A DNA stretch of 64,000 nucleotides from Nocardioides renjunii (lineage in GTDB: Bacteria; Actinomycetota; Actinomycetes; Propionibacteriales; Nocardioidaceae): the NCBI RefSeq assembly GCF_034661175.1, contig NZ_CP141058.1, positions 868,001-932,000 of the forward strand, written 5' to 3'. Below are positions 42,297 to 53,474 of this stretch, piece by piece (the first letter of the stretch is position 1; every line of letters begins with the position of its first letter). Made by a program: the position numbers and the translations under genes. The notes under the pieces were generated by a model. The model was not told the origin of the DNA. It saw only the letters and a program-made list of their open reading frames with translations, and searched no databases.

Positions 42297-44630
42297 TCAG
42301 CCGGCCCGGTCGGGCAGCCGGGCTCCGGCGGCGGGGTCGCGCAGCATCGCGGCGGCGGCGGCCGGCGCCAGCCCGCGGCCGGTGTCGAGCGCGTCGTCGT
42401 AGCGGTCCGGACCCAGGTGGGCGCGCGCGTCGTCCGCGGCGGCGGTGATGGTCGCCGGGTCGGGGCGGTAGTAGCCGTAGCCGTGCGAGCCCTGCGCCTC
42501 CCGGATGGCCTGGGCCGCGCCGAGCAGCAGCGGGACGCGCGCGTGCTGGCCCGAGGCCGCGGCCAGGACCGCGCCGGCGTCGAGCAGGTAGGCGAGATTG
42601 GCCTGGTCGCCCGTCTCGAGTGACAGCGCCGTGCCCTCCTCGAGGTGCCGGCGGGCGGCCGCGTGGTCGCCGCGGGCGAGCTCGACCTGGAAGAGGTTGT
42701 AGAGCGCGATATAGGACGTCAGCCGGTCCTCGCGCCGCCGCGCCGAGGCGAGCCCCTCGCCGATGAGCCGCACGGCCTCGTCGGGGTCCTCCCGCAGCAG
42801 CGCCACGGTGCCCAGCCAGATGTGCCCCAGCGCCCAGGTCCACTCGACCGGCGGCCCGCCGGCCTCCGCGTGGACGATCGCCTCGTCGAAGAGGCGCTGC
42901 GCCCGCGGGAGGTCGCCCGCCATCAGCGCGACGAGGCCCTCGCCCGCCACGGCGTTGGACAGGATGTCCGGACTGCCGCCCGCGTGCTGGTGCGCGACGC
43001 CCCACCACCCGGCAGCGGTCGGCACGTCGTCCATCGCGAAGGCCATCGTGGCGGCGCCGAGGGCCGCCCGAGCACGGACCTGCGCCTCGAGCGAGTCGGC
43101 GTGCTCGAGGGCGCCCTCGGCGAAGCGGCGGCCGTGCTCGTGGTGCCCGCGCAGCCACCAGTAGAGCCACAGCTCCCACGCCATCCGGGCCGGCGTCTCG
43201 ACGTCGCCGGCGGCGAGAGCCCGCTCGGCGGCCGCGTTCATGTTGGCGTGCTCGAGGTCGATGCGGGCGAGGGCTTCCACCTGGCCACCGTCGCGGTAGC
43301 TCGCGCTGTGCTCGGTCGCGACGGCCAGGTAGTGGGCGGCGTGGGCGGCGGTGGCCCGCTCCCACTCGCCGGACTCCTGCAGCAGGTCGCGGGCGTACTG
43401 CGCGACCGGCTCGAGCAGTCGCAGCCGACCCGGACCGTCGGCCAGGACCAGCGAGTGCTCGACCAGCTCCTCGAGGCTCGTGGCCACCTCCGAGCGGTCG
43501 GTCCCGGCGCGCTGGGCGACCGCCTCGAGGTCGCCCAGGGTGGTGCCCCCCACGAAGACGCCCATCAGCCGGAGCAACCGTCGCCCGGGCTCGTCGAGCA
43601 GGCCGTGGCTCCAGTCGAGGGTGGCGCGCATGGTGCGCTGCCGCGGCGGCAGGTCGCGCGGTCCGGCCTCGAGGGCCGAGTCGAGGCGGTCGAGGAGGGA
43701 GGCGGGGTCGAGGAGCCGGGCGCGGGCCGCAGCGAGCTCCAGGGCCAGTGGCAGGCCGGCGAGCCGCTCGCAGGTCGCGGTCACCGCGTCCGCGTCCCCG
43801 GGGTCCGCACCCCACCCGGGCTTGACCCGCTGTGCCCGGTCGAGCAGCAGGCGCGCCGCGGGGGAGGGCGACCCGTCCGGCAGGTCCTCGACCTCCAGCG
43901 GCTCCACGGCGTACTCGGTCTCGCCCCGCACGCGCAGCGGTGCGCGGCTGGTCGCCAGCACCGTGAGGTCCGGCACCGCCGCGAGCAGCGCGGCCACGTC
44001 GGGGGCAGCGTCGAGGAGGTGCTCGACGTTGTCCAGCACCAGCAGCAGCTGCTGCCCGCGCAGGCGCTCGACGACGTCGTCGAGGACCGGGCGGCTCGGG
44101 TCGCGCGCCACGTCGACGGTGTCGGCGACGGCCTGGAGCAGCTGCGCGGGCTCCCGCAGCGGCGCGAGCTCGACGAGGCGTACGCCGTCGACGTACCGCG
44201 CGCGCACCGCGGTCCCGACCGCCAGGGACAACCGCGTCTTGCCGACGCCGCCGGGACCGCTCAGGGTGACCAGCCGGCTGGTCCGCACGAGGTCCGTCAC
44301 CCGGCGGACGTCGTCGTCGCGGCCGATGAGCGGGGTCGCGGGGACCGGCAGGTCACGCGGCCCCGGCCCGGGCGTGGAGGCCGCCGCTCGCGGCGACCTC
44401 GACGGGACCGCGGCGAGGAGGCCGGCCCGGCCCTCCTCGCTGAGCCCGAGCGCCGCGGCCAGCGAGCGGAGCGTGTGCGGGTACGGGCGCGTGCGGGTGC
44501 CTCGCTCGAGGGCGCTGATGGCGTGCGGGCTGAGGCCCGCGCGCTCGGCGAGCTCCTCCTGCGAGAGCCCCGCGTCCTCGCGGAGCGCACGCAGCAGGGG
44601 ACCCAGCGTGCTCGCCCCACGTGTCCCCAC
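42297..44630 (-). CDS. XRE-HTH / STAND ATPase / TPR regulator
   Basis: The 777-residue product has an XRE helix-turn-helix (LLRALREDAGLSQEELAERAGLSPHAISALERG, about 10-60), a STAND/NB-ARC ATPase with Walker A SGPGGVGKT and Walker B LLLVLDNVEHLL (about 110-360), and helical TPR-like repeats to the end. Such proteins are AfsR/MalT-like signal-integrating regulators, in which ATP-driven oligomerisation controls DNA binding. The GTG at 44630 follows TACACT (44660-44665, minus); a GTG at 44684 would add 18 residues. It is divergent from the pullulanase gene, so maltodextrin-linked control is possible but unproven. Confidence 0.8.
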   Translation of the reverse strand: MGTRGASTLGPLLRALREDAGLSQEELAERAGLSPHAISALERGTRTRPYPHTLRSLAAALGLSEEGRAGLLAAVPSRSPRAAASTPGPGPRDLPVPATPLIGRDDDVRRVTDLVRTSRLVTLSGPGGVGKTRLSLAVGTAVRARYVDGVRLVELAPLREPAQLLQAVADTVDVARDPSRPVLDDVVERLRGQQLLLVLDNVEHLLDAAPDVAALLAAVPDLTVLATSRAPLRVRGETEYAVEPLEVEDLPDGSPSPAARLLLDRAQRVKPGWGADPGDADAVTATCERLAGLPLALELAAARARLLDPASLLDRLDSALEAGPRDLPPRQRTMRATLDWSHGLLDEPGRRLLRLMGVFVGGTTLGDLEAVAQRAGTDRSEVATSLEELVEHSLVLADGPGRLRLLEPVAQYARDLLQESGEWERATAAHAAHYLAVATEHSASYRDGGQVEALARIDLEHANMNAAAERALAAGDVETPARMAWELWLYWWLRGHHEHGRRFAEGALEHADSLEAQVRARAALGAATMAFAMDDVPTAAGWWGVAHQHAGGSPDILSNAVAGEGLVALMAGDLPRAQRLFDEAIVHAEAGGPPVEWTWALGHIWLGTVALLREDPDEAVRLIGEGLASARRREDRLTSYIALYNLFQVELARGDHAAARRHLEEGTALSLETGDQANLAYLLDAGAVLAAASGQHARVPLLLGAAQAIREAQGSHGYGYYRPDPATITAAADDARAHLGPDRYDDALDTGRGLAPAAAAAMLRDPAAGARLPDRAG

Positions 44631-44732
44631 GACACCTCCACGGTCGACCTCGTCGCCGGAGTGTAGTGAGCACGGAGCCGTCACGTCGCCCCCCGGACCG
44701 CGGGGCGGGCCCGCTTCCCACGTCTGGGTCGG

Positions 44733-47381
44733 GTGGACTTCACTGGCGACGTGTCCTCACGCCCCTCGACCGCCAGCGCCCGCTCCACCGACGCCGCGGC
44801 TGACCTCACGCAGGCGCGGGCCCACTGGCTGCGCGCCGACCTGGTCGCGTGGGACGTGCCCGACGCGGGGAACGGGACCCACCGCCTGCACTGGTCGCAC
44901 CAGGGCGACCTCGCCGTCGACGCAGAGGCCGTCACCGGGGGCTCGAGCGTCCGGCTCACCCACGACCCCGCGGGCCTCCCCGCCGACGTGCTGGCGCAGT
45001 TCCCCCACCTCGGGGGTCTCCCGGCGTTCCGGCTCGACCCGTCGGCGGCCGCGCGGGCGGGCGGGATCCTCACCGGCCAGCTCGCCGTGGCGTCGTACGC
45101 CCCGGACGGGACGTTGCGCGACGCCACCGGCGTGCAGGTGCCCGGGGTCCTCGACCACCTGTACGCCGACGCCGCGGACCGCGGGCTCGGCGTCACCTGG
45201 CGCGGCGGCACGCCGACGCTGGCGGTGTGGGCGCCGACCGCGCAGGACGTGACCGCCGTCGTCGGCGGCAAGCGCGTGCCGATGGAGCGACAGCGCGACG
45301 GCACGTGGACGGTCACCGGGTCTCCTTCCTGGAAGGACGCGGCGTACACCTACGAGGTGCGCGTGTGGGCGCCGAGCGCCCGAGCGGTCGTCACGAACCG
45401 GGTGACGGACCCCTGGTCGGTGGCCCTCACCACCAACTCCGCGCAGTCACTCGTCGTCGACCTGGGCGACCCGGCGCTCGCGCCGGCGGGCTGGGCGGAC
45501 ACGCCGCCGCCAGTGATCGCGCGGCCGGTGGACCGCACGATCTACGAGCTGCACGTGCGCGACTTCTCGATCGGCGACGAGACCGTGCCGGAGGGCGAGC
45601 GGGGGACCTACCTGGCCTTCGACCACGACGACACCGCCGGGATGCGGCACCTGCGCCACCTGGCCGAGGCGGGGCTCAACACGGTGCACCTGCTCCCGGT
45701 GTTCGACATCGCGACCATCGAGGAGCGTCGCGCCGCCCAGCTGGTGCCCGACTGCGACCTCGCGTCACTGCCGCCGGACTCCGAGCGCCAGCAGGAGTGC
45801 GTGGAGGCGGTCCGGACCGGCGACGGCTTCAACTGGGGCTACGACCCCCTGCACTACACGGCACCGGAGGGGTCGTACGCCACCGACCCGGAGGGCACCC
45901 GCCGGACCCTCGAGCTGCGCCGGATGGTGCAGGGCCTGCACCGGGCGGGGCTGCAGGTCGTCCTGGACGTGGTCTACAACCACACCGCCGCCGACGGCCA
46001 GGCCGAGAGGTCCGTGCTCGACAAGGTCGTGCCCGGCTACTACCACCGTCTCGACGCCGCGGGTCGCGTCGAGAGCTCCACGTGCTGCTCCAACACGGCC
46101 ACCGAGCACCGGATGATGGAGAAGCTGATGATCGACTCCGTGCTCACCTGGGCACGGGACTACAGGGTCGACGGCTTCCGCTTCGACCTGATGGGCCACC
46201 ACTCGCTGGAGAACATGACGAGGCTGCGGGCGGCCCTCGACGGCCTCACCGTGAGCCGTGACGGCGTCGACGGACGCGGGGTCTACCTCTACGGCGAGGG
46301 CTGGAACTTCGGCGAGGTCGCCGACGACGCCCGCTTCGTGCAGGCGACCCAGCGCCACCTGGCCGGCACCGGGATCGGCTCGTTCAACGACCGGCTGCGC
46401 GACGCCGTGCGCGGCGGCGGACCCTTCGACGAGGACCCGCGCGCCCAGGGCTTCGGCTCGGGGCTCCTCACCGACCCCAACGGCGCCGAGGTCAACGGCA
46501 CCCCCGAGGAGCAGCGCGCGCAGTTGCTGCACCAGCAGGACCTCGTCAAGCTCGGCATGGCCGGCAACCTCGCCGACTTCCGGTTCACCTCCTCACGGAC
46601 CGGGCAGGAGGTGCGGGGCGCGGACGTCGACCACGACGGCCGGCCGGCGGGCTACGCCGCCGAGCCGTCCGAGACCGTGGCGTACGTCGACGCGCACGAC
46701 AACGAGACGCTGTGGGACTCCCTCGCTCTCAAGCTCCCGCGTGCGACGCCGATGGCCGACCGGGTCCGGATGAACACCGTGTCGCTGTCGACGGTCGCCC
46801 TCGGCCAGGGCGTGGTGTTCTGGCACGCCGGCACCGACCTGCTGCGCTCGAAGAGCCTGGACCGCAACTCCTACGACTCCGGCGACTGGTTCAACCGCGT
46901 CGACTGGCAGCGGCGGGAGAACACCTTCGGCTCGGGGCTGCCGCCGCGCGCCGACAACGAGGACAAGTGGGTGTTCATGCGGCCGCTCCTGGGCGACCCC
47001 GCGCTGCGTCCGGATGCTGCCGCGATGGACGAGGCGCACCAGCGGGCGCTGGACCTGCTCCGGATCCGGTCGTCCTCGCGGCTCTTCCGGCTCGGCAGCG
47101 CGAGCGCCGTGCAGGAGAAGGTGTCGTTCCTCGACGCGGAGCCGGGGGTGGTGGCGATGCTGCTGGACGACACGGTCGGAGCGGACGCCGATCCGGACCG
47201 CGACGCGATCCTCGTCGTCGTCAACGCCACGCCGCAGCCGCAGACCGTGTCGGGGACGGGCGCGCGGTGGTCGCTGCACCCGGTGCAGGCGACGGGCGGC
47301 GACGCGGTCGTCCGGAGCAGCACGGTGGCTGACGACGCGGTGACCGTGCCGGCGCGCACCACCGCGGTGTTCGAGCGGTGA
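44733..47381 (+). CDS. pulA: Pullulanase-type alpha-1,6-glucosidase (GH13)
   Basis: Pullulanase hydrolyses alpha-1,6 branch points of pullulan or glycogen-derived limit dextrins. The 882-residue product has an N-terminal domain (about 30-165), a CBM48-like domain (about 165-260), the GH13 barrel and a C-terminal beta domain. Landmarks are FNWGYDPLHY, DVVYNHT, GFRFDLMGHH with nucleophile Asp485, YLYGEGW with Glu522 and DAHDNETLWD with Asp656. No signal peptide is present, so it is probably cytoplasmic and acts in glycogen or maltodextrin breakdown. Start: GTG at 44733; GTG at 44751 is an alternative. Confidence 0.9.
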   Translation: MDFTGDVSSRPSTASARSTDAAADLTQARAHWLRADLVAWDVPDAGNGTHRLHWSHQGDLAVDAEAVTGGSSVRLTHDPAGLPADVLAQFPHLGGLPAFRLDPSAAARAGGILTGQLAVASYAPDGTLRDATGVQVPGVLDHLYADAADRGLGVTWRGGTPTLAVWAPTAQDVTAVVGGKRVPMERQRDGTWTVTGSPSWKDAAYTYEVRVWAPSARAVVTNRVTDPWSVALTTNSAQSLVVDLGDPALAPAGWADTPPPVIARPVDRTIYELHVRDFSIGDETVPEGERGTYLAFDHDDTAGMRHLRHLAEAGLNTVHLLPVFDIATIEERRAAQLVPDCDLASLPPDSERQQECVEAVRTGDGFNWGYDPLHYTAPEGSYATDPEGTRRTLELRRMVQGLHRAGLQVVLDVVYNHTAADGQAERSVLDKVVPGYYHRLDAAGRVESSTCCSNTATEHRMMEKLMIDSVLTWARDYRVDGFRFDLMGHHSLENMTRLRAALDGLTVSRDGVDGRGVYLYGEGWNFGEVADDARFVQATQRHLAGTGIGSFNDRLRDAVRGGGPFDEDPRAQGFGSGLLTDPNGAEVNGTPEEQRAQLLHQQDLVKLGMAGNLADFRFTSSRTGQEVRGADVDHDGRPAGYAAEPSETVAYVDAHDNETLWDSLALKLPRATPMADRVRMNTVSLSTVALGQGVVFWHAGTDLLRSKSLDRNSYDSGDWFNRVDWQRRENTFGSGLPPRADNEDKWVFMRPLLGDPALRPDAAAMDEAHQRALDLLRIRSSSRLFRLGSASAVQEKVSFLDAEPGVVAMLLDDTVGADADPDRDAILVVVNATPQPQTVSGTGARWSLHPVQATGGDAVVRSSTVADDAVTVPARTTAVFER

Positions 47382-47389
47382 CGGGCGGT

Positions 47390-47640
47390 GTCCGGGGTGC
47401 GGTAGAGCTGCTCGCCCGTGCGGGTGTCGAACACGACGACCTGCAGGGCGTGCGTGCCGTACTCGTCGGTGGGGCCGCGCGAGCCGTCCAGCAGGGCCAG
47501 TGTCGACCGGTCGGGAGAGATCACCATGCTGCTCCACTGCAGGTCGCTCACCTCCTCGGTGCCGCCCTCGGCGCTGGTGAACCACAGCACCTCACGCGGC
47601 GATGCTCCCACCCGCGGCCACGAGGCGGACGCACCGACGC
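47390..47640 (-). pseudogene. Fragment of a beta-propeller-like gene
   Basis: The 325 bases between pulA and gltA contain no complete gene. On the minus strand, an open frame reads PREVLWFTSAEGGTEEVSDL, then MVISPDRSTLALLDGS, THALQVVVFDTRTGEQLYR. This SPDxSTLALLDG and DTRTGEQLY pattern is that of a TolB/WD40 blade. It lacks any start and ends inside pulA. I judge it a remnant of a decayed gene, related in style to the propeller protein at 34113-35429. Confidence 0.4.
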
Positions 47641-47668
47641 CCCCGGCCGGGTGCCGGGGGCGTCGGTG
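47634..47668 (-). terminator. Terminator of gltA
   Basis: A perfect 15-bp stem (47634-47648 with 47654-47668) with a five-base CGGGT loop lies 38 bases beyond the gltA stop. It is the strongest hairpin in the gap and also the right orientation to end gltA transcription. Confidence 0.8.
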
Positions 47669-47706
47669 TCGTGCGGGCCTGGTGAGGTGGTGCGAGGTGG
47701 TGGGCG

Positions 47707-49011
<1,305 letters not shown>

Positions 49012-49128
49012 GTCGGCTCCTGTCCCATACGTGTGTACGTCTTCTGGTGTCCCCTCAACCTAGCCGCGGCTGTCGGGGGAGCGCGAACCAGGTGTCCACC
49101 ACCCGGGTCGCGCCCGGGCCGAGCAGCG

Positions 49129-50454
49129 TCAGCGGCCGGCCACGCGGTGGGCGGCGAGCGCGATCCGGCTGGTGCGCGGCAGCCCGGCGTCCTCGCGGCG
49201 GTCGGCGGCCCGGTAGAGCCGGTAGAGCGCGTGCACGCCGAGCCAGCGCAGCGGCTCGGGCTCCCACCGGCGGACGCGGTGACCGGTCCACGGCAGCCGG
49301 ACGAGGTCGGTGTCGTGGCCGAGCACCAGGTCGCGCAGCGTGCGAGCGGCGAGGTTGGTCGCGGTGAGTCCGGACCCGACGTAGCCGCCGGCGTGGCCGA
49401 CTCCCGTGCCGGGGTCGAAGCAGACGCTGGCGCTCCAGTCCCGCGGCACGCCCAGCACCCCGCACCAGGCGTGGTCGAGGCCGATGCCCGCGAGCGACGG
49501 GAACAGATCGGTGAGGGTCGATCGCAGCGACTCGACGGTGGCCGGCTGGGTGCGCCCGTCGACGTCGGTGCGCGAGCCGAAGCGGTAGGGCACCCCGCGC
49601 CCGCCCATCGCGATCCGGCCGTCGGCGGTGCGCTGCGCGTAGCAGTAGGCGTGCGCCTCGTCGCCGAGCAGCTCGGCGCCGTCCCAGCCGATCCGCGCCC
49701 ACTGGGCGTCGCTCAGCGGCTCGGTCACGACGATCGCGGAGTTCATCGGCAGCCAGTCGCGGCGGTGGCCGGCGAGCCCGGCGGTGAAGCCCTCCAGGCA
49801 GCGCAGCACGACCGGGGCACGCACGGTCCCGCGGTCGGTGCGCACGACGCCCGGCTCGACGGCCAGCGCCCGGGTGCCCTCGTGGATGCGGACGCCGCGC
49901 TCGCGCACGACCCGCGCGACGCCGGCGACCAGCCGGGCCGGGTGCACCCGCGCGCAGTCGGGGTCGTGGTGGCCCGAGACGGCGCCGGCCACGCGGACGC
50001 GGGCCGCGACCTGGTCGGCGGTGAGCTCGCCGCCGAGGCGCCGGCGCTGGGCCTCGGAGCGGGCGACCACCAGCACGCCGCTGCGCACGATGTCGGCCTC
50101 GATGCCCTCGCGGGCCGCGACGCCGATGACCTCGTCGACCGTGGCCCGCAGGGCGTCGCGCAGCCGCTGCACGCCGGCCTCGCCCGCCACCTCGGCGTAC
50201 GTCGACGCACTGCCGGCCAGCTCGCTGGAGAGCCAGCCGCCGTTGCGCCCGGAGGCGCCGAAGCCGGCGAACTCGGCCTCGACGACGCGGACGTCGAGGC
50301 CCGGGTCGGCCTCGTGGAGGTAGAGGGCCGTCCAGAGGCCGGTGAGGCCGCCGCCGACGATCGCGACGTCGCACGTCACGTCGCCGTCCAGCAGGTCGGT
50401 GGGGGTGGGCAGCCCGACCTGCTGCCACCAGAAGGAGACGCCACCGTTGCGCAC
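49129..50454 (-). CDS. FAD-dependent amine/glycine oxidase-type oxidoreductase (DAO family)
   Basis: The 441-residue product is a DAO-family flavoprotein: [27 protein letters not shown] provides FAD binding, [12 protein letters not shown] is the flavin-contact loop of gamma-glutamylputrescine oxidase-like enzymes, and [16 protein letters not shown] and [18 protein letters not shown] close the site. The likely substrate is an amino acid, glycine derivative or polyamine conjugate. The GTG at 50454 gives [12 protein letters not shown]. It is divergent from rplM with 271 bases between the genes. Confidence 0.82.
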   Translation of the reverse strand: MRNGGVSFWWQQVGLPTPTDLLDGDVTCDVAIVGGGLTGLWTALYLHEADPGLDVRVVEAEFAGFGASGRNGGWLSSELAGSASTYAEVAGEAGVQRLRDALRATVDEVIGVAAREGIEADIVRSGVLVVARSEAQRRRLGGELTADQVAARVRVAGAVSGHHDPDCARVHPARLVAGVARVVRERGVRIHEGTRALAVEPGVVRTDRGTVRAPVVLRCLEGFTAGLAGHRRDWLPMNSAIVVTEPLSDAQWARIGWDGAELLGDEAHAYCYAQRTADGRIAMGGRGVPYRFGSRTDVDGRTQPATVESLRSTLTDLFPSLAGIGLDHAWCGVLGVPRDWSASVCFDPGTGVGHAGGYVGSGLTATNLAARTLRDLVLGHDTDLVRLPWTGHRVRRWEPEPLRWLGVHALYRLYRAADRREDAGLPRTSRIALAAHRVAGR

Positions 50455-50503
50455 GCCGCCATTCTGGGGGCACTGGTGGCTCCCGGACGCCCGCCCCGTC
50501 GTT

Positions 50504-50533
50504 TTGACCCCCCGCGCGGGGGCGCCGTACTCT
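50504..50533 (+). promoter_or_regulatory. Promoter of the rplM-rpsI operon
   Basis: TTGACC (50504-50509) and TACTCT (50528-50533) are 18 bases apart, a near-consensus pair. Transcription would begin near 50540 and leave a leader of about 185 bases before rplM, GC-rich and with several short inverted repeats but no clear classical L13 leader motif that I can identify. Confidence 0.75.
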
Positions 50534-50725
50534 TGCTGGTCGCGACTCCTGCCGCGTCCGCTCCCTCCCCACGGAGACCCGGAGCGGGTGCAGATCCGGA
50601 CGTCATCCCCAGTCTCCGCCGAGCGGAGCGGGGGAGCGATCCGGGCCGTGTTCGTCAGAGGCCGCAGCACCACCACCCGCTCCTCGTCCGAGGCGCGGGA
50701 CCCACGAACCAGAACGGGACATGCC

Positions 50726-51169
50726 GTGCGCACGTACAGCCCCAAGCCCGCTGACATCCAGCGTGAGTGGCTCGTCATCGACGCCACCGACGTGGTCCTC
50801 GGACGCCTCGCCGTCCAGACCGCCAACCTCCTCCGAGGCAAGCACAAGCCGACCTTCGCCCCCCACATGGACGTGGGCGACTTCGTGATCATCGTCAACG
50901 CGTCGAAGGTGTCGCTGTCGGGGAGCAAGAAGACGACCAAGATGGCCTACCGCCACTCCGGCTACCCGGGCGGCCTCTCGGCCACCCCGTTCGGTGAGCT
51001 CCTCGAGAAGGACGCCCGCAAGGCCATCGAGAAGGCCGTGTGGGGCATGCTCCCGAAGAACAAGCTCGGTCGCCAGATGCTGAAGAAGCTCAAGGTCTAC
51101 CCCGGCCCCGACCACCCGCACGCGGCCCAGAAGGCCGTTCCCTTCGAGATCTCGCAGATCTCCCAGTGA
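50726..51169 (+). CDS. rplM: 50S ribosomal protein L13 (uL13)
   Basis: L13 is an early assembly protein of the large subunit. The 147-residue product matches actinobacterial L13 in length, with the N-terminus [34 protein letters not shown] and [12 protein letters not shown], ending PFEISQISQ. The start is GTG at 50726, since the conserved N-terminus begins there. rpsI follows after 17 bases, as in nearly all bacteria. Confidence 0.96.
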   Translation: MRTYSPKPADIQREWLVIDATDVVLGRLAVQTANLLRGKHKPTFAPHMDVGDFVIIVNASKVSLSGSKKTTKMAYRHSGYPGGLSATPFGELLEKDARKAIEKAVWGMLPKNKLGRQMLKKLKVYPGPDHPHAAQKAVPFEISQISQ

Positions 51170-51186
51170 CGACTGAGGACTCACAG

Positions 51187-51687
51187 ATGACTGAGAACAC
51201 CACCGAGGTCGAGGAGACCTTCGAGACCGACGCCGAGGGCGTTGCCTACACGTCCGAGAGCGACGCCTCGGCCGACACCCCCGCCCGCCCGGCCACCATC
51301 GCGCCCGCCGGCGCGACCGGCCGCCGCAAGGAGGCCGTCGCCCGCGTCCGCATCGTCCCGGGCACCGGCGAGTGGACCATCAACGGCCGCACGCTCGACA
51401 ACTACTTCCCCAACAAGCTGCACCAGCAGATCGCCAACGAGCCGTTCGCCGAGCTGCAGCTCGAGGGCCGCTTCGACGTGATCGCCCGCATCCACGGCGG
51501 CGGCATCGCCGGCCAGGCCGGCGCCCTGCGCCTCGGTGTGGCCCGCGCGCTCAACTCCGTCGACGTCGAGGCCAACCGCCCGGCGCTCAAGAAGGCCGGT
51601 CTGCTGACCCGCGACGCCCGCGTCGTGGAGCGCAAGAAGGCCGGTCTCAAGAAGGCCCGCAAGGCCAGCCAGTTCTCCAAGCGCTGA
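51187..51687 (+). CDS. rpsI: 30S ribosomal protein S9 (uS9) with N-terminal extension
   Basis: S9 reaches the P site with its C-terminal tail. The 166-residue product has a 45-residue acidic, Thr/Ala-rich extension ahead of the conserved [14 protein letters not shown]. The core then has [14 protein letters not shown] and [20 protein letters not shown], and it ends with the tail [12 protein letters not shown]. Such extensions are seen in actinobacteria. The ATG at 51187 follows the rplM stop by 17 bases. glmM begins three bases after its stop. Confidence 0.96.
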   Translation: MTENTTEVEETFETDAEGVAYTSESDASADTPARPATIAPAGATGRRKEAVARVRIVPGTGEWTINGRTLDNYFPNKLHQQIANEPFAELQLEGRFDVIARIHGGGIAGQAGALRLGVARALNSVDVEANRPALKKAGLLTRDARVVERKKAGLKKARKASQFSKR

Positions 51688-51689
51688 CC

Positions 51690-53036
51690 TTGGCGCGACT
51701 CTTCGGCACGGACGGGGTCCGGGGCCTGGCGAACGCCGATCTCACGGCAGAGCTGGCCCTGGACCTCTCCGTCTGTGCCGCACACGTCCTGGCCGACCGC
51801 GGCGAGTTCGAGGGGCACCGTCCCCTCGCCGTGGTGGGCCGGGACACGCGCATCTCCGGCCAGTTCCTCGAGGCCGCGGTCGTCGCGGGCCTCGCCTCGG
51901 CGGGCGTCGACGTGCTCCTGCTCGGGGTGCTGCCCACGCCCGGCGTGGCCTACATGACCGAGCGCCTCGGCGCGGACCTCGGCGTGATGCTGTCGGCCTC
52001 GCACAACCCGATGCCCGACAACGGCATCAAGTTCCTCGCGCGCGGCGGCCACAAGCTCGACGACGCCATCGAGATCGCCATCGAGCGCCGGATGGGCGAG
52101 CCCTGGGCGCGTCCCACCGGCGGCGACGTCGGCCGGGTGCAGGCCTACGACACGGCCGTCGAGGAGTACGCCGCCCACCTCGAGAGCACGATCACCCACC
52201 CGCTGGTGGGGCTCAAGGTCGTCCTCGACTGCGCCGAGGGCGCAGCCCACGCCGCCGGGCCGCGGGCCCTCGAGGACGCCGGCGCGACGGTCATTGCGAT
52301 CCACGCCGACCCCGACGGCCTCAACATCAACGACAACTGCGGCTCGACCCACCTCGGGTCGCTCCAGGCCGCCGTGGTCGAGCACGGCGCCCACGCCGGC
52401 TTCGCCCTCGACGGCGACGCCGACCGCTGCCTGGCCGTCGACGCCGAGGGCAACGTCGTCGACGGCGACCAGATCCTGGCGATCCTGTCGCTCTCGCTCC
52501 TCGAGCAGGGGCGGCTCGCCAAGGACACCGTGGTCGCCACCGTGATGAGCAACCTCGGCTTCGTGCAGGCCATGCGCGCCGGCGGCGTCGGCGTGCGCCA
52601 GACCAAGGTCGGCGACCGCTACGTCCTCGAGGCGATGAAGGTCTCCGGCTACTCCCTGGGTGGGGAGCAGTCCGGCCACGTCATCCTCCGCGACCACGCC
52701 ACCACCGGTGACGGCATCCTCACCACGCTGCACGTCATGGAGCGGATGGCCACCACCGGCAAGTCGCTGGCCGAGCTCGCCTCGGTCATGACCCGGCTGC
52801 CGCAGGTGCTGCTCAACGTCGCCGGCGTCGACAAGTCGCGCGCCGACGAGGACGCCGTCCTGGCGGCCGCCGTCGCCGAGGAGGAAGCGGTGCTCGGCGA
52901 GCGCGGGCGGATCCTGCTGCGCCCCTCGGGCACCGAGCCGATCGTGCGCGTCATGGTCGAGGCCCCCACCCACGACGAGGCGCACGGCGTCGCCGTCCGC
53001 CTGGCCGACGTGGTCAAGCGCCAGCTGGCGCTCTAG
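51690..53036 (+). CDS. glmM: Phosphoglucosamine mutase
   Basis: GlmM converts glucosamine 6-phosphate to glucosamine 1-phosphate for UDP-GlcNAc and cell-wall synthesis. The 448-residue product has the four-domain phosphohexomutase layout: [10 protein letters not shown] at the start, the phosphoserine loop [13 protein letters not shown] with Ser104, the metal loop DGDADR and the phosphate-binding RPSGTEP near the end. The likely start is TTG at 51690, two bases after the rpsI stop, so coupling is probable. glmS is in the same window (57896), but not adjacent. Its stop codon overlaps the converging YqeY gene in CTAG. Confidence 0.95.
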   Translation: MARLFGTDGVRGLANADLTAELALDLSVCAAHVLADRGEFEGHRPLAVVGRDTRISGQFLEAAVVAGLASAGVDVLLLGVLPTPGVAYMTERLGADLGVMLSASHNPMPDNGIKFLARGGHKLDDAIEIAIERRMGEPWARPTGGDVGRVQAYDTAVEEYAAHLESTITHPLVGLKVVLDCAEGAAHAAGPRALEDAGATVIAIHADPDGLNINDNCGSTHLGSLQAAVVEHGAHAGFALDGDADRCLAVDAEGNVVDGDQILAILSLSLLEQGRLAKDTVVATVMSNLGFVQAMRAGGVGVRQTKVGDRYVLEAMKVSGYSLGGEQSGHVILRDHATTGDGILTTLHVMERMATTGKSLAELASVMTRLPQVLLNVAGVDKSRADEDAVLAAAVAEEEAVLGERGRILLRPSGTEPIVRVMVEAPTHDEAHGVAVRLADVVKRQLAL

Positions 53037-53392
53037 CCGCTCGACCCCGGCCGCAGCGCCACCAGCCGGTCCGCGGCCCGACGGGCCGCCGCCGCACGCT
53101 CGGGGGCCGCGTCGTCGTACGCCAGCGCGGCCTCCCGGAGCGCGGCGATCTCGCTCTCGAGGAGGGCCAGCTCGTCGGCGTCGTCCAGCACGCGCCGGGC
53201 CGCCTCGGTCGAGCCGACGCCGACCGGCGCCTCCTCGATCGCCCCGGCCCGCGCCGCCGTCGGCACCGCCTCGGCGTTCTCCAGCGCGGCGAGCGTGGTG
53301 CGGAGCGCGGACACGGTCCCGGCGTCCCGGGCCCGGCGGGCCTCGAGCAGGGCGGCGCGCAGCCGGGAGCGGAGCGGGGAGTCGGTGGTCAC
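53033..53392 (-). CDS. YqeY-like (GatB/YqeY domain) small protein
   Basis: The 119-residue product has an N-terminal region resembling YqeY ([40 protein letters not shown]), a helical tRNA-amidotransferase accessory-type domain. It is helical throughout and lacks an obvious catalytic motif. It is shorter than typical YqeY (about 150 residues). The gene converges on glmM, with both stops sharing CTAG. Confidence 0.7.
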   Translation of the reverse strand: MTTDSPLRSRLRAALLEARRARDAGTVSALRTTLAALENAEAVPTAARAGAIEEAPVGVGSTEAARRVLDDADELALLESEIAALREAALAYDDAAPERAAAARRAADRLVALRPGSSG

Positions 53393-53474
53393 GGGTCGAG
53401 CCTGCCAACGAGCGGCCCGGCGCGCACGGGGTTATCCGGGTGACGGGCGGCGGCGGCGCGGCTACGGTCGCGGC

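Noticed and set aside
49101..49118. CCCGGG-5-CCCGGG as terminator of the oxidoreductase gene
   Set aside because: Short, self-palindromic GC stem; could be composition alone.
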